Shown here one piece after another: positions 50,883 to 61,669 of a DNA stretch of 64,000 bases. The DNA comes from Muraenolepis orangiensis (lineage: Eukaryota; Chordata; Actinopteri; Gadiformes; Muraenolepididae), in the NCBI GenBank assembly GCA_027704905.1, contig CM051022.1, forward strand, positions 13,910,001-13,974,000. The letters run 5' to 3'. The notes beneath the pieces were generated by a model. The model saw only the letters and a list, made by a program, of their open reading frames with translations. It was not told the DNA's origin and ran no database searches. The translations under genes and the position numbers were made by a program. How positions within the stretch are numbered: the first letter of the stretch is position 1; each line of letters starts with the position of its first letter.

Positions 50883-52240
50883 TACACTACCGTGTGTTGT
50901 TTTCTTAACTGTACACATGTTTAACTCACACCCCATCTCACTGGACCACGCCTTTCTGAAATGATGGTTAGGTATTCAACATTTTATATATTTTTTAACA
51001 TTTATTAAACGGGCAGGTAGCTCCCCCCACCCGCCCCCCCCATGCCAAAACCTCAGGTAAGTGATCAGACAAAACGGACATAAGCCAAGAGTCTAACATG
51101 GCAAATCCATAAATGACTCCCAGACTAGAACCAGACACAATACTATGTTGACAACGATGACCAGCTATTAGCCACTCTTTTGATGAAGCTCATCTTGGGC
51201 TCATGGAATGCACATACTTGGTATATAGTGCTATGAAGGAGGAGATGCATTGCAGAAGGTTACAGTTAAGTCACTGGTATACACTATAACAAGGAGAATT
51301 TCTCTCCAACTGCAAAACAAACGTGACATTGATACGTACCCTGGTGCAAATGAAGGCTCAATATGACTTTGAACTCCATCATCTGATATTAGCCAGTCGG
51401 TGTATCTAAATGGTCCTATTGATTGTGAGGTGTACAGCCAGAAGGATTTGAAGTCAAATTCAGAGACAGGTGAAAAAATGAGTCAGTAAGTCACTTTATG
51501 GTCTGAAACAGTCAGAAATTGTGTCTTACACGATCAACTCGGTGAAAATGGATTTAAACACAGAATGCAGGAGATCACTGGATGGTATACACCAAAGGAT
51601 CAGGTATACAGTGATAGGATCAAACTGATCATTTAAGTTGACTCATTGCAGCCCCAAGGACAATGATTCTCTCAGGGATGTGAAGAAAAGTCCTCGGGAA
51701 GGTGATAGGTAGCTTAAATTTAAGTAACGACTATTTGTACCAGGCCAGATCTAAGCTGAATAGTCTAAGCTGTCGCAATATACCTACCATAGCCAAAACA
51801 GCAACACATGAATAGCAGCCAAGCGGGATGTGACGAGGTTCTTAAAAGGCTTTGTTTGTGTGATGATTATTATTATTTTTTGTCTTTATATTATATTTAC
51901 TTTGTTTTGCCTCCTGGCCAGGTGGTGGCGCTGTAATGTCACACGTAAGCTGTGACTGTTGCATAAGTGCAGGTTACACGTTGTATGTGATAACTGCGCA
52001 CTTGTGTGTGTGTGTGTGTGTGTGTTACTCTTCTCCTGCTTGTCTAATAATTAAAGTTAAACCTGGTTATCCTGAACCTAAAATGACCACATCAGAAGAG
52101 TATTGCGACGTAGGCCTACCACCTTGGCCGTACTGAAGACTCTTTTTATTGATTGTTGTTTCATTGTATTGTCTCCTCAGTCTTAGGATTGGTAGCCCAG
52201 GCTTCGTACACAGACCTTTGACAACACTAAACTCTAAATC
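50880..52240. other. slc2a13 intron 1, no feature seen
   Basis: AT-rich. A consensus donor-like CTCAGGTAAGTG at 51052 has no convincing exon before it. (GT)n at 52003-52024. Confidence 0.4.
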
Positions 52241-52244
52241 TGAA

Positions 52245-52410
52245 TCAAAATCATGGTCACATACACACACACACACACAGTGAAATGTGTTTCTCTGCAT
52301 TTAACCCATCCTAGTATTAGGAGCAGTGGGACAGCTATTGTCTATATGGCGAACTGGCACCTTTTTCGGGGACTTGAACCTGCGACCCTCCAGTTCAAGA
52401 ACCAACAGAA
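52245..52410 (-). repeat. tRNA-derived SINE, 5'-truncated
   Basis: Reverse orientation of the SINE at 33340: GTGAAATGTGTTTCTCTGCA and TTTAACCCATCCTAGTATTA, then GGGGACTTGAACCTGCGACC. Confidence 0.75.
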
Positions 52411-52639
52411 TGAGCTTGCTGGCCACTTATGTTTTGGGTTATTGACCATGTGTGTGTGTGTGTAACTTGATTTAATTCTGGAGACAGACATTCAACCCCT
52501 TCTCGTCCTTCAAATTTCCACCCCCCCTTAAGACTTGGATCCATTGCTTTTCGTCACGTTCTCTTTAACGAGAAAACGAAGATAGTATTTGTTTTCCGGT
52601 ACTTATCGTATGGTCGTTTTAATTGACTAGTAATGCGCT

Positions 52640-52991
52640 AGTAGCGGAAGTGAGTCTTCCATCGGTGGATGTCAGACATCAAGGGCTAAGCTAAACAATG
52701 TGTTAGATGGGATAGAGGGGAGGATGTTTAGCAGGGGAAAGAAGCCAGTTAGAAGAGGTGGGTCTTGAGAGCCTTTTTGAAGGATGGTCGGTGGTTGCCT
52801 GACGGGTGTGGTGATGGGGAGGGCGTTCCAGAGGGAGGGTGCAGCTACTGAAAAGGTCCTGTTCGCCCCCCAGGTCCGGAGCCTGGTGCTGGGGATTTCA
52901 GCGGGTGTCAGTGGACCCGAGGTGACTGGAAGGAGTGTGATGGGGGGAGGAGGAGGTCAGAGAGGTAGAGAGGGGCCAGGTTAATGAGGGC
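52640..52991 (-). mobile_element. L2-type LINE fragment split by the BEL element
   Basis: On the minus strand a decayed L2 C-terminal region (ATFSVAAPSLWNALP-like). The other half, at 60845-60910, contains RIDYKSQLITYKA. The BEL/Pao element sits between them. Confidence 0.7.
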
Positions 52992-53523
52992 TGTAGGAGC
53001 CAAATAGCGTTTTTGTTTACCTAAAAAACGAATAATTATAATTTGTAGACTTCCCATGTTTTGTTCTACTATATATCAGATCTACTGATTTGATAGACAG
53101 CTGATCGACAGCTGGGCCACCGATTGATTGGCAACTTGGCCACACCCATAGTAATCAGGGTGGTGCAAGTTAACAAAGGGAAGTGGAAAATGTTTTGGAC
53201 CGGGATTATGGAGTCCTAGCTTTAGTTGGAGAGCAAACACAGTTTTTTAACCATCTTCTATTTTGAATCACATACATACACATACACATACATCTATCAT
53301 CTACTTTCTACCTTTCACACACAAACACACACACACATGAACATAGTTTGTCTATTGCGCTGGCCTACAACGTTTTGGTAGGATATTTGAGTTTGAAATA
53401 TTTGAGTTTATTATTTTCACAATGAACATGCGCACGGCGTCCGGATCTACGACAAAGGTGCGTTAAAACAACTCTTCTATCGCTGGGGCAGTGGCTATAA
53501 TTAAGGGAAGGAATAGCCACTAT
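52992..53523 (+). repeat. 5' LTR of BEL/Pao
   Basis: Begins TGTAGGAGCCAAATAGCG and ends GGAATAGCCACTAT; matches 60312-60843 with no difference noticed. Contains GGCTATAATTAAGG near 53493 as a possible core promoter element. Confidence 0.95.
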
Positions 53524-53983
53524 TTAGTTAAAAAACTATTGCGTCGGACTTTCCCGCACTACTCCTCGGACTCGGGACATGAATGGACTTCAAGCGAACA
53601 GATGGAAGGAACAGATTTAAAGGGACTAAGGGGCAGGAGGTAAAACAAACAATATTGAATGTGCACCGAATCGCGCTGAAGCGAATATCGGATGTTGAAA
53701 TAAGGAATTGTTTGTTATTGGATGTCTCGCGTAGGACTTGCTGTTGCTCCAGTTGCTGTCGCTTGTTTGTTTGTTGTTGGACGTCCTGCGGAGGATAGGC
53801 TGTGTATGGAAGTCGCCGTGGTTTGAAGGCGTGTTGGGGTTTGGAGCGCTACTGCTGGGCAGTGCGGAACGATACGCCTACATTGTATCAGCGCGTCTGA
53901 TCAGCGCTACCGAATCAATTGTAGGTTATTGTGAATGGTGTGTTGTGGCTCACGTAGGCTACAGTGACTATAGTGTTATTTAA
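53524..53983 (+). other. BEL/Pao leader
   Basis: Noncoding stretch between the LTR and the polyprotein frame. No clear tRNA primer-binding match was identified. It should hold the primer-binding and packaging signals. Confidence 0.5.
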
Positions 53984-54025
53984 AGCCTACGTTTACTGCC
54001 GTCGGAGTTAAAGGAACAGCCGTCC

Positions 54026-57000
54026 GTGCCGGTCGTGGAGCAGCCCGCTGGGGCTGATGAAGAGGAGAGGACTCTTTTGACGTTGATTCGCTCTCGCAGA
54101 GGAAAACTGGGAGTGCTGACACGTAAACAGAATGAGATTCAAGCTCTGTTGGATGACGAATTCGGAAAAACTGACATACACACCATAAAGCTGACATGTG
54201 AAACGCTTGAGAATATGCTGGAAGAATTTGTGGAGTTTCAAAAGTCTGTTTTAATGTTAATGTCACAAGAAGAACAAGAGTGTGACCAAATGGACTGGTT
54301 TGTGCCTAAGGAAAACAGGTTCAGAGAATTTTTGGGACATGTGAAGGGAAAGATGGAGTGGACTGCTTATGAAAAGCAGATTGATTACTCTCCTGAAAGG
54401 CTTCCTGATATACGACCAGTAGACAGTGTGTCACACAGGGGGTCCACTGTCCGAAGTACTACATCCTCCACAACCAGAAGACTAAGGGCGCAGGCTGAGG
54501 TAGAGAGAGCAGCTCTATTGGTTCGCGCAACAATGCTCAAAAAGAAGCATCAAATAGAAATGGAAGAAGCAGGCCTCAAAGCAAAGAAGGAAATGTTGCA
54601 GGTGGAAGCTGGCCTAGCTGAAACCAATGCAAAATTAAAGGTTCTGGAAGAATATGAAGTTTCATCTCAAACATCTCAAGTTGATATAAGGAAGACTCCT
54701 CCTGATGCCATGAATGCTTATATGGAGCGAGCGGATTGGCAGAAAAAGGCAACAAGAACAATAGAAAAGTTTAACCCCTCAACACCCGGAATCTCAGAAA
54801 GGCAAGAGCAATTAGAAGACCAAGGTCAAGATAGCCTTCCTTATGTAGGCCCCACCTACACCAGCTCAGGTGGTGTTACGGGTGGTGCTAGAAACAAGAC
54901 TCCTCTACAGCAACACTCATCAAGATTCATCAACAGCAGTACGATGCCTGCAGGTGGCGCCACTCAGTCTGGTCTCGATGATGGAACTAAAACTCTGGTT
55001 GATGTGTTGAGCAGACAGAATGAGATTTCCGAGCTCATTGTGAAGCAGCAGCGTTTGTCTTTACTTCCAGTCAAAGCAATAACGGCATTCTCTGGTGAAC
55101 CACTGCAGTATCATTCTTTTATCCAAGCTTTTGAACACTGCATTGAAAGCAAAACTGACAGCAACCAAGACCGACTGTACTTTTTAGAGCAGTTCACAAG
55201 TGGGCAAGCAAAGGACCTAGTTCGTAGTTGTATGCACTTGGAGCCTGTAATGGGATACCAGGAGGCCAGGAGGCTTCTATTGGAGAACTTTGGCCATGGT
55301 ATGAGAATCACAGCTGCCTACATTGATAAAGCTCTCAGCTGGCCAACCATTAAAGTTGAAGATGCAAAGGCCTTGCATTCCTATGGACTTTTCTTGAGAG
55401 GATGTTATAATGCATTACAAAGGGGTCAGTACATGGAAGAGATTAACACTCCTTCCAACCTGAGAATAATTATTTCTAAACTCCCTTTCAAGCTCAGGGA
55501 CAAGTTCAGGTCTGTCGCTTGCGACATACAGGAAAGACACAAACAGAGAGCAAGTTTCAAAGACATGGTACACTTTGTTGAAAAACAGGCTAGGATCAGC
55601 CTAGATCCCATCTTTGGGGACATTCAAGATCCCCGCCCAGCCAACAAAGCTTCTGGATCAAGGACCTTCAAACCTACCAGCCAAGGAAGTAGCTTTGTCA
55701 CCGCAATAACTACTGTGTCTGAAAACTCAGAGAGGGAAAATAATACTTACCCATCACCCGCCATCGATCAGCCATTGGAAGATCCTGTAAGAAAGAAAAT
55801 TACTTATCGGCCATCAGAGAACCCTGCGAAAAACAGAAGTACTTACTTGAAGGAAAGACCTGACATCAGAATTGCTTTTCAAAGACCATGTGCACTCTGT
55901 TCAGGAGACCACACACTAGAGTGGTGTAGAAAGTTTAAAGCAAGACCACACAAAGAAAAGGTGGATTTCCTCATGTCCAAAGGTGCATGTTTTGGATGTT
56001 TAACATTGGGACACATAAGCAGAGAATGTAAAAAAAGGCTCACATGTGCCGTTTGTCAAAAGAAACACCCCACTCTACTGCACATCAAGACTGAGGAGGA
56101 TGGCTCTCATAAAGAAGTTAAATCTGCTGTTGAGATGCCCAAAGAAAAACTGAGCAGCGCTCTGGTTTCCATGACAATCGGTGACCATAATGGGGCCGGT
56201 AAAGATTGTGCTCTTTCAATTCTGCCTGTACAGATTAAACATGCTAAAGGAAACAAGGTTGTCCAAACTTATGCCTTTTTGGACCCTGGTAGTACTGCAA
56301 CATTCTGTACCGAGAAATTAATGAATGAGCTCAACATCCAGGGTCAGAGAACGGTAATTCTTCTAAAAACAATGGGGCAGGAGAAACCCGTAAACAGCTA
56401 CAGAGTAACTGGCCTAGAAGTGGGCAGTCTTCAAGATGACACATTCATGAAGCTGCCAGAAGTATACACTACCACAGAGATTCCCGTCACAAAGGAAAAC
56501 ATCCCCACACAGGATGACATCATGGAATGGCCATACCTTAGTGAAGTTCAGCTGACAACTGTTGATAAGGAGGTAGGACTGCTCATTGGACTGAATTGCC
56601 CTAAAGCTTTGGAACCATGGAAGGTTGTGAATAGCGAAGGGAACGGCCCTTATGCGGTTAAGACACAACTTGGATGGGTAATAAATGGACCACTCAATAG
56701 CAAACCCTGTGTGGATAAAAATGGACGACCATATTTGAAAGCAAACAGAATCTCAATTGCCAACATTGAAGAATTGCTTGTTCAACAATACAATCAGGAT
56801 TTCCCCGAACAGCGTCACATGGAGAAACGTGAGTTGTCCGTTGAAGATAAACTGTTTCTTAAGAAAGCCTCTGACTCTGCTACATTAAAGAACGGACACT
56901 ACTACCTCCAACTCCCCTTCCGAAAGGATGATGTGAAGATGCCAAAGAACCGTCACATTGCAGAACAACGTGCCCTTAACCTCGTTAAGAAGTTCAAGAA

Positions 57001-60000
57001 AGAACAGGTGTTTTTTGAGGACTATAAAAGTTTCATGAATGAGGTCATACAGAAAGGTCACGCTGAAAAGGTTCCAGAGAACCAGCTACAAAGAGATGAT
57101 GGACGGGTATGGTATATACCACACCATGGTGTGTATCACCAACGGAAGAAGACCATCCGTGTGGTTTTTGACTGTGCTGCCACATACAGGGGCACATCTT
57201 TGAACAAAGAGCTGCTACAAGGCCCAGACTTATCCAACACGTTGTTTGGAGTTCTCCTCAGGTTTCGGCAGGAACCCATTGCCATGATGGCCGATATAGA
57301 GGGAATGTTTCATCAGGTCAGAGTACCACCTGAAGATGTTGACTTCCTTCGTTTCCTTTGGTGGCCTGATGGTGATGTAACAAAACCGCTGGCAGAGTAC
57401 AGGATGACCGTTCACCTGTTCGGTTCGGTCTCATCTCCTAGTTGTGCTAGCTTTGCCCTGAAGAAAACAGCGGAGGATAACCTGGGCAAGTATGATGTAA
57501 AGGCTCTCGATACCATCAGGGAAAACTTCTACGTGGACGATTGTTTAACATCAGTCCCCACCGAGAGTAAAGCCATAGACCTGGTCAAAGACCTCAGAGA
57601 TGTCTGCCTAGAAGGAGGATTTAGATTGACCAAGTGGGTAAGCAATAGCCGTGCTGTCCTGTCCTCACTGCCTGCAGAGGAAAGAGCAAAAGAGGTGAAG
57701 GAGTTAGATCTGGACAGGGAGAACCTACCTATGGAAAAGGCACTGGGAGTCCATTGGGATGTAGAGAATGACACACTCTCATTCAGAACAGCCATAAAGA
57801 CTCAGCCAATCACCAGAAGAGGTATCCTTTCTGTAGTCTGCTCTGTATACGACCCTCTAGGATTCCTTGCTCCTTTCATCCTGTCGGCAAAGAACATACT
57901 TCAAGAGCTGTGTAAGTCAAACTGCAGCTGGGATGAGAAGATACCGGACGTATTGGCTATACAATGGAAAAGATGGCTCACAGACCTGAGCCAACTCACT
58001 GGCTTCTCTGTCGACAGATGTATAAAGCCAAAGGGATTTGGCAAGATAAAATCTGCACAGCTGCATCATTTCAGTGACGCCAGTGAGTCGGGGTATGGTG
58101 TTGTCACCTACTTGCGCCAAATAAACATCTTGGGTGAAACTCACATCACATTCATTACAGGCAAAGCAAGAGTCTCTCCGCTCAAGCAAATTACCATCCC
58201 AAGACTTGAGCTAACAGCAGCGGTTCTTGCAGTAAGAATGGATGTAGTGTTGAGAACAGAACTTCAGATCATGCTGGAAGAATCCGTCTTCTGGACTGAC
58301 AGCACATCAGTCCTGCGTTACATTGCCAATACAACTACAAGGTTCCACACGTTTGTGGCAAATCGAGTCTCTGTGATTAGAGAATTGTCAGCAACTCGGC
58401 AATGGAGGTATGTGGGCTCCAAGCAAAACCCGGCTGATGATTCCTCACGGGGCATGACTGCAGAGGCATTCTTGAAATCTACGAGGTGGATTCAGAGCCC
58501 AGAATTTCTTTGGAAAGATGAAAGTCTTTGGCCAGCACTGCCTGAAGAGCTGAGTCCCATCCCCTCAGACGACCCAGAGGTCAAACAGAAGGTGATGGTC
58601 AATCGCATTTCAATAGAGAAGGAAAAGGATCCTACAAGCGAGTTAATGGAACACTTCTCAAGGTGGAGTGATGTCAAGAAAGCAACAGCATGGATGCTGA
58701 AGCTCAGACAAACCCTACAACAACTAAGCAACAAAAGAAAAGAGTGTACAAAAAAGCTCAAGAATGGTGACAGCAAAGAAACAACTGAACAACTGAACAG
58801 GTTCAAAGGAACACTGGGTGGCCAAAAGCTTTCACTTGACGACATGACACAGGCCGAGAAGGCAATAATCAGTTACAGTCAAAGTCAATGCTTCCCAGAA
58901 GAAATATCTGCTTTGAAAAAAGGAAACCTTCATGTAAAGAGAAGCAGTGCCATCCTCAGGCTAGATCCAGTCTTAGAAGATGGATTGTTAAGAGTCGGAG
59001 GAAGGATAAGCAGGTCAGCGATGCCACAGGAACTCCTGCATCCAGTCATCTTGACTAAAGAGTGTCACATTGCCAAGCTCATTTTGAGAGACGTTCATGA
59101 ACGAGTTGGTCATGGAGGGAGAAACCATATGCTCTCCCGGCTGAGGCAGAAGTATTGGATCCTGCATGCCAACACAGCAGCAAGGAAAGTGATCAACAAA
59201 TGCATGTTTTGTCGTCGGCAAAGGGCCAAAGCAGGAGAACAAAAGATGGCCGATCTGCCCAAGAGTCGCATCACACCAGACCATCCACCTTTTACGTTTG
59301 TTGGTACAGATTACTTTGGGCCAATCGAGGTGAAGCGTGGACGAAGCTATGTGAAAAGGTATGGTGTAATATTTACGTGTTTAACCAGCCGTGCCGTACA
59401 CCTGGAAATGGCTTCATCTTTGAATACTGACTCCTGCATTAACGCCATCCGCAGATTTATCTGTAGAAGAGGTCAAGTTGTGGAGATGAGGTCAGATAAC
59501 GGCACAAACTACGTCAGCTCTGAGCGTGAGCTCAGAGAAGCTGTTAAGGAGTTGAACCACAGCAAGATTGAGAACACCCTGCTTCAGGATGGGATAAAGT
59601 GGATCTTCAATCCTCCTTCTGGTTCCCATCATGGAGGAGTGTGGGAGCGCCTGATACGTCAGGTAAAGAACATAATTACCTCTGTCATGAAGCAGCAAGC
59701 ATTAGACGATGAAGGCTTACAGACGGCACTTTGTGAAGTGGAAGCTATTCTCAATGACCGTCCAATAACAACTGTGTCAGACGATCATAATGACTTGGAA
59801 GCCCTCACACCAAACCATTTGCTTCAGCTTAAGGGAAAGCCAATCATGCCACCCGGACTATTTCACAAGGAGGACTTGTACTCCAGGAAAAGATGGAAGC
59901 AAATCCAATACCTAGTTGATCTTTTCTGGAAAAGATGGATCAAAGAATATCTTCCCCTATTGCAGGAACGACAGAAATGGAATACCTTAAGGAGAAATCT

Positions 60001-60184
60001 TGCTACTGATGATGTTGTGCTCATAGTAGATGATACCGCTCCGCGCAGCTCCTGGTTGATGGCCAGAGTTATCAAACCGTTACCAGATGCAAAGGGTCAA
60101 GTAAGAAGTGTGCTACTGAAGACAAAGACGAGCACATTAGAACGCCCCATTAGTAAGCTATGCTTGCTACAAGAATTCATATGA
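54026..60184 (+). CDS. BEL/Pao Gag-Pol polyprotein
   Basis: 2052 codons. N-terminal coiled-coil-rich Gag; the DUF1759-type Gag core at about residues 345-500 (FSGEPLQYHSFIQAF); Cys/His knuckles at 623-690 (CFGCLTLGHISREC and CAVCQKKHPTLLH); an aspartic protease with LDPGSTATF at 753; a reverse transcriptase from about 1045 with catalytic YVDD at 1169; a Pao-type RNase H region with HHFSDASESGYG near 1346; integrase zinc region 1680-1735; integrase core with acidic residues near 1762, 1824 and 1874; and a C-terminal DUF5641-like domain at 1949-2048. The frame is open from 53984 but has no ATG before 54215. The given start is a GTG, so the true start is non-ATG, spliced, or lost. Products would form particles and copy and insert the element. 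Confidence 0.92.
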   Translation: MPVVEQPAGADEEERTLLTLIRSRRGKLGVLTRKQNEIQALLDDEFGKTDIHTIKLTCETLENMLEEFVEFQKSVLMLMSQEEQECDQMDWFVPKENRFREFLGHVKGKMEWTAYEKQIDYSPERLPDIRPVDSVSHRGSTVRSTTSSTTRRLRAQAEVERAALLVRATMLKKKHQIEMEEAGLKAKKEMLQVEAGLAETNAKLKVLEEYEVSSQTSQVDIRKTPPDAMNAYMERADWQKKATRTIEKFNPSTPGISERQEQLEDQGQDSLPYVGPTYTSSGGVTGGARNKTPLQQHSSRFINSSTMPAGGATQSGLDDGTKTLVDVLSRQNEISELIVKQQRLSLLPVKAITAFSGEPLQYHSFIQAFEHCIESKTDSNQDRLYFLEQFTSGQAKDLVRSCMHLEPVMGYQEARRLLLENFGHGMRITAAYIDKALSWPTIKVEDAKALHSYGLFLRGCYNALQRGQYMEEINTPSNLRIIISKLPFKLRDKFRSVACDIQERHKQRASFKDMVHFVEKQARISLDPIFGDIQDPRPANKASGSRTFKPTSQGSSFVTAITTVSENSERENNTYPSPAIDQPLEDPVRKKITYRPSENPAKNRSTYLKERPDIRIAFQRPCALCSGDHTLEWCRKFKARPHKEKVDFLMSKGACFGCLTLGHISRECKKRLTCAVCQKKHPTLLHIKTEEDGSHKEVKSAVEMPKEKLSSALVSMTIGDHNGAGKDCALSILPVQIKHAKGNKVVQTYAFLDPGSTATFCTEKLMNELNIQGQRTVILLKTMGQEKPVNSYRVTGLEVGSLQDDTFMKLPEVYTTTEIPVTKENIPTQDDIMEWPYLSEVQLTTVDKEVGLLIGLNCPKALEPWKVVNSEGNGPYAVKTQLGWVINGPLNSKPCVDKNGRPYLKANRISIANIEELLVQQYNQDFPEQRHMEKRELSVEDKLFLKKASDSATLKNGHYYLQLPFRKDDVKMPKNRHIAEQRALNLVKKFKKEQVFFEDYKSFMNEVIQKGHAEKVPENQLQRDDGRVWYIPHHGVYHQRKKTIRVVFDCAATYRGTSLNKELLQGPDLSNTLFGVLLRFRQEPIAMMADIEGMFHQVRVPPEDVDFLRFLWWPDGDVTKPLAEYRMTVHLFGSVSSPSCASFALKKTAEDNLGKYDVKALDTIRENFYVDDCLTSVPTESKAIDLVKDLRDVCLEGGFRLTKWVSNSRAVLSSLPAEERAKEVKELDLDRENLPMEKALGVHWDVENDTLSFRTAIKTQPITRRGILSVVCSVYDPLGFLAPFILSAKNILQELCKSNCSWDEKIPDVLAIQWKRWLTDLSQLTGFSVDRCIKPKGFGKIKSAQLHHFSDASESGYGVVTYLRQINILGETHITFITGKARVSPLKQITIPRLELTAAVLAVRMDVVLRTELQIMLEESVFWTDSTSVLRYIANTTTRFHTFVANRVSVIRELSATRQWRYVGSKQNPADDSSRGMTAEAFLKSTRWIQSPEFLWKDESLWPALPEELSPIPSDDPEVKQKVMVNRISIEKEKDPTSELMEHFSRWSDVKKATAWMLKLRQTLQQLSNKRKECTKKLKNGDSKETTEQLNRFKGTLGGQKLSLDDMTQAEKAIISYSQSQCFPEEISALKKGNLHVKRSSAILRLDPVLEDGLLRVGGRISRSAMPQELLHPVILTKECHIAKLILRDVHERVGHGGRNHMLSRLRQKYWILHANTAARKVINKCMFCRRQRAKAGEQKMADLPKSRITPDHPPFTFVGTDYFGPIEVKRGRSYVKRYGVIFTCLTSRAVHLEMASSLNTDSCINAIRRFICRRGQVVEMRSDNGTNYVSSERELREAVKELNHSKIENTLLQDGIKWIFNPPSGSHHGGVWERLIRQVKNIITSVMKQQALDDEGLQTALCEVEAILNDRPITTVSDDHNDLEALTPNHLLQLKGKPIMPPGLFHKEDLYSRKRWKQIQYLVDLFWKRWIKEYLPLLQERQKWNTLRRNLATDDVVLIVDDTAPRSSWLMARVIKPLPDAKGQVRSVLLKTKTSTLERPISKLCLLQEFI

Positions 60185-60311
60185 AGAATAATCGTTCAAA
60201 GAAAAAGAAGGTTAAGAAGAAGCCTTAAGTTAAGGTTTAAGTTTTGGCTCCTTTGAGATTTAAGTTAGAGTAATTGTTTTGTTAACCACAGCCACAATTA
60301 GGGGCCGGTAA

Positions 60312-60843
60312 TGTAGGAGCCAAATAGCGTTTTTGTTTACCTAAAAAACGAATAATTATAATTTGTAGACTTCCCATGTTTTGTTCTACTATATATCAGA
60401 TCTACTGATTTGATAGACAGCTGATCGACAGCTGGGCCACCGATTGATTGGCAACTTGGCCACACCCATAGTAATCAGGGTGGTGCAAGTTAACAAAGGG
60501 AAGTGGAAAATGTTTTGGACCGGGATTATGGAGTCCTAGCTTTAGTTGGAGAGCAAACACAGTTTTTTAACCATCTTCTATTTTGAATCACATACATACA
60601 CATACACATACATCTATCATCTACTTTCTACCTTTCACACACAAACACACACACACATGAACATAGTTTGTCTATTGCGCTGGCCTACAACGTTTTGGTA
60701 GGATATTTGAGTTTGAAATATTTGAGTTTATTATTTTCACAATGAACATGCGCACGGCGTCCGGATCTACGACAAAGGTGCGTTAAAACAACTCTTCTAT
60801 CGCTGGGGCAGTGGCTATAATTAAGGGAAGGAATAGCCACTAT
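60312..60843 (+). repeat. 3' LTR of BEL/Pao
   Basis: Same 532 bp as the 5' LTR. It is preceded by a noncoding 127-bp tail after the stop codon that ends CAATTAGGGGCCGGTAA. Confidence 0.95.
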
Positions 60844-61129
60844 AAGGGCTTTGTAGGTGATGAGCTGTGATTTGTAGTCGATCCTGTGTTTAACTGGGAG
60901 CCAGACTTAAATCTGTGACAAGGTTACAGCACGGAAAGCTTGCTTATTACAATACAAAGAACATACAGTATATACATAGACAAGTTATATATATATATAT
61001 ATATATACCTGTCAGCGGTATTTTTTCCTTTCATAATAATCATTAAAAAAATAACCCAAATTCTGAATGAATGAAAACATTTCAGTGATTTCTTTCTCCC
61101 GTCTGTCTCTGATGTTCAAACAAGAAGTG

Positions 61130-61660
61130 ATGTTCACCTCCTCCCCTCTCCTCTCTCTCCCCCCGCTCACTGAGGTTTATACAAGGAGCGATGTTCACCT
61201 CCTCTCCTCTCCTCTCCTCTCCTCTCCTCTCCTCTCTCTCCCCCTGCTCACTGAGGTTTATACAAGGAGCGATGTTCACCTCCTCTCCTCTCCTCTCCTC
61301 TCCTCTCTCTCCCCCTGCTCACTGAGGTTTATACAAGGAGCGATGTTCACCTCCTCTCCTCTCCTCTCCTCTCCTCTCCTCTCCTCTCCTCTCCTCTCCT
61401 CTCCTCTCTCTCCCCCGCTCACTGAGGTTTATACAAGGGGTGAGGGTTATGCTCACCTCCTCTCCTCTCCTCTCCTCTCCTCTCTCTACCACCGCTCACC
61501 GAGGTTTAAACAAGGAGTGATATCCACCTCCTCACCTCCCTCTCATTTTCTCTCCTTTTCTCTCTCCTCTCTCTCCATTTCACCTCCTCTCCTCTCTCGC
61601 CCCCTGCTCACTGAGAGAGAGTGTATATATATATTTTCACCTCCTCCTCTCTCCTACTTA
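61130..61660. repeat. CT-rich tandem repeat, 65-115 bp units
   Basis: Six units, each (CTCCT)n plus a spacer CTCACTGAGGTTTATACAAG and GAGCGATGTTCACC. Unit length varies by the number of CTCCT steps. The last units are diverged. Confidence 0.93.
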
Positions 61661-61669
61661 CTGATGGTT

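Larger units (their letters stand above)
52992..60843 (+). mobile_element. BEL/Pao LTR retrotransposon, structurally intact
   Basis: 7.85 kb with 532-bp LTRs at 52992-53523 and 60312-60843 that look identical line by line (offset 7320). Target-site copies AGGGC lie at 52987-52991 and 60845-60849; the right LTR edge is uncertain by one base. One frame of 2052 codons carries all BEL/Pao domains. No stop or frameshift was seen. It lies in the sense orientation within the presumed intron 1 of slc2a13, inside an L2 fragment. This is the youngest large element in the window and perhaps still active. Confidence 0.95.

Noticed and set aside
51052..51064. CTCAGGTAAGTG as donor of an extra slc2a13 exon
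   Set aside because: No open, conserved transporter sequence precedes it; the exon 1 donor at 50756 fits the family better.
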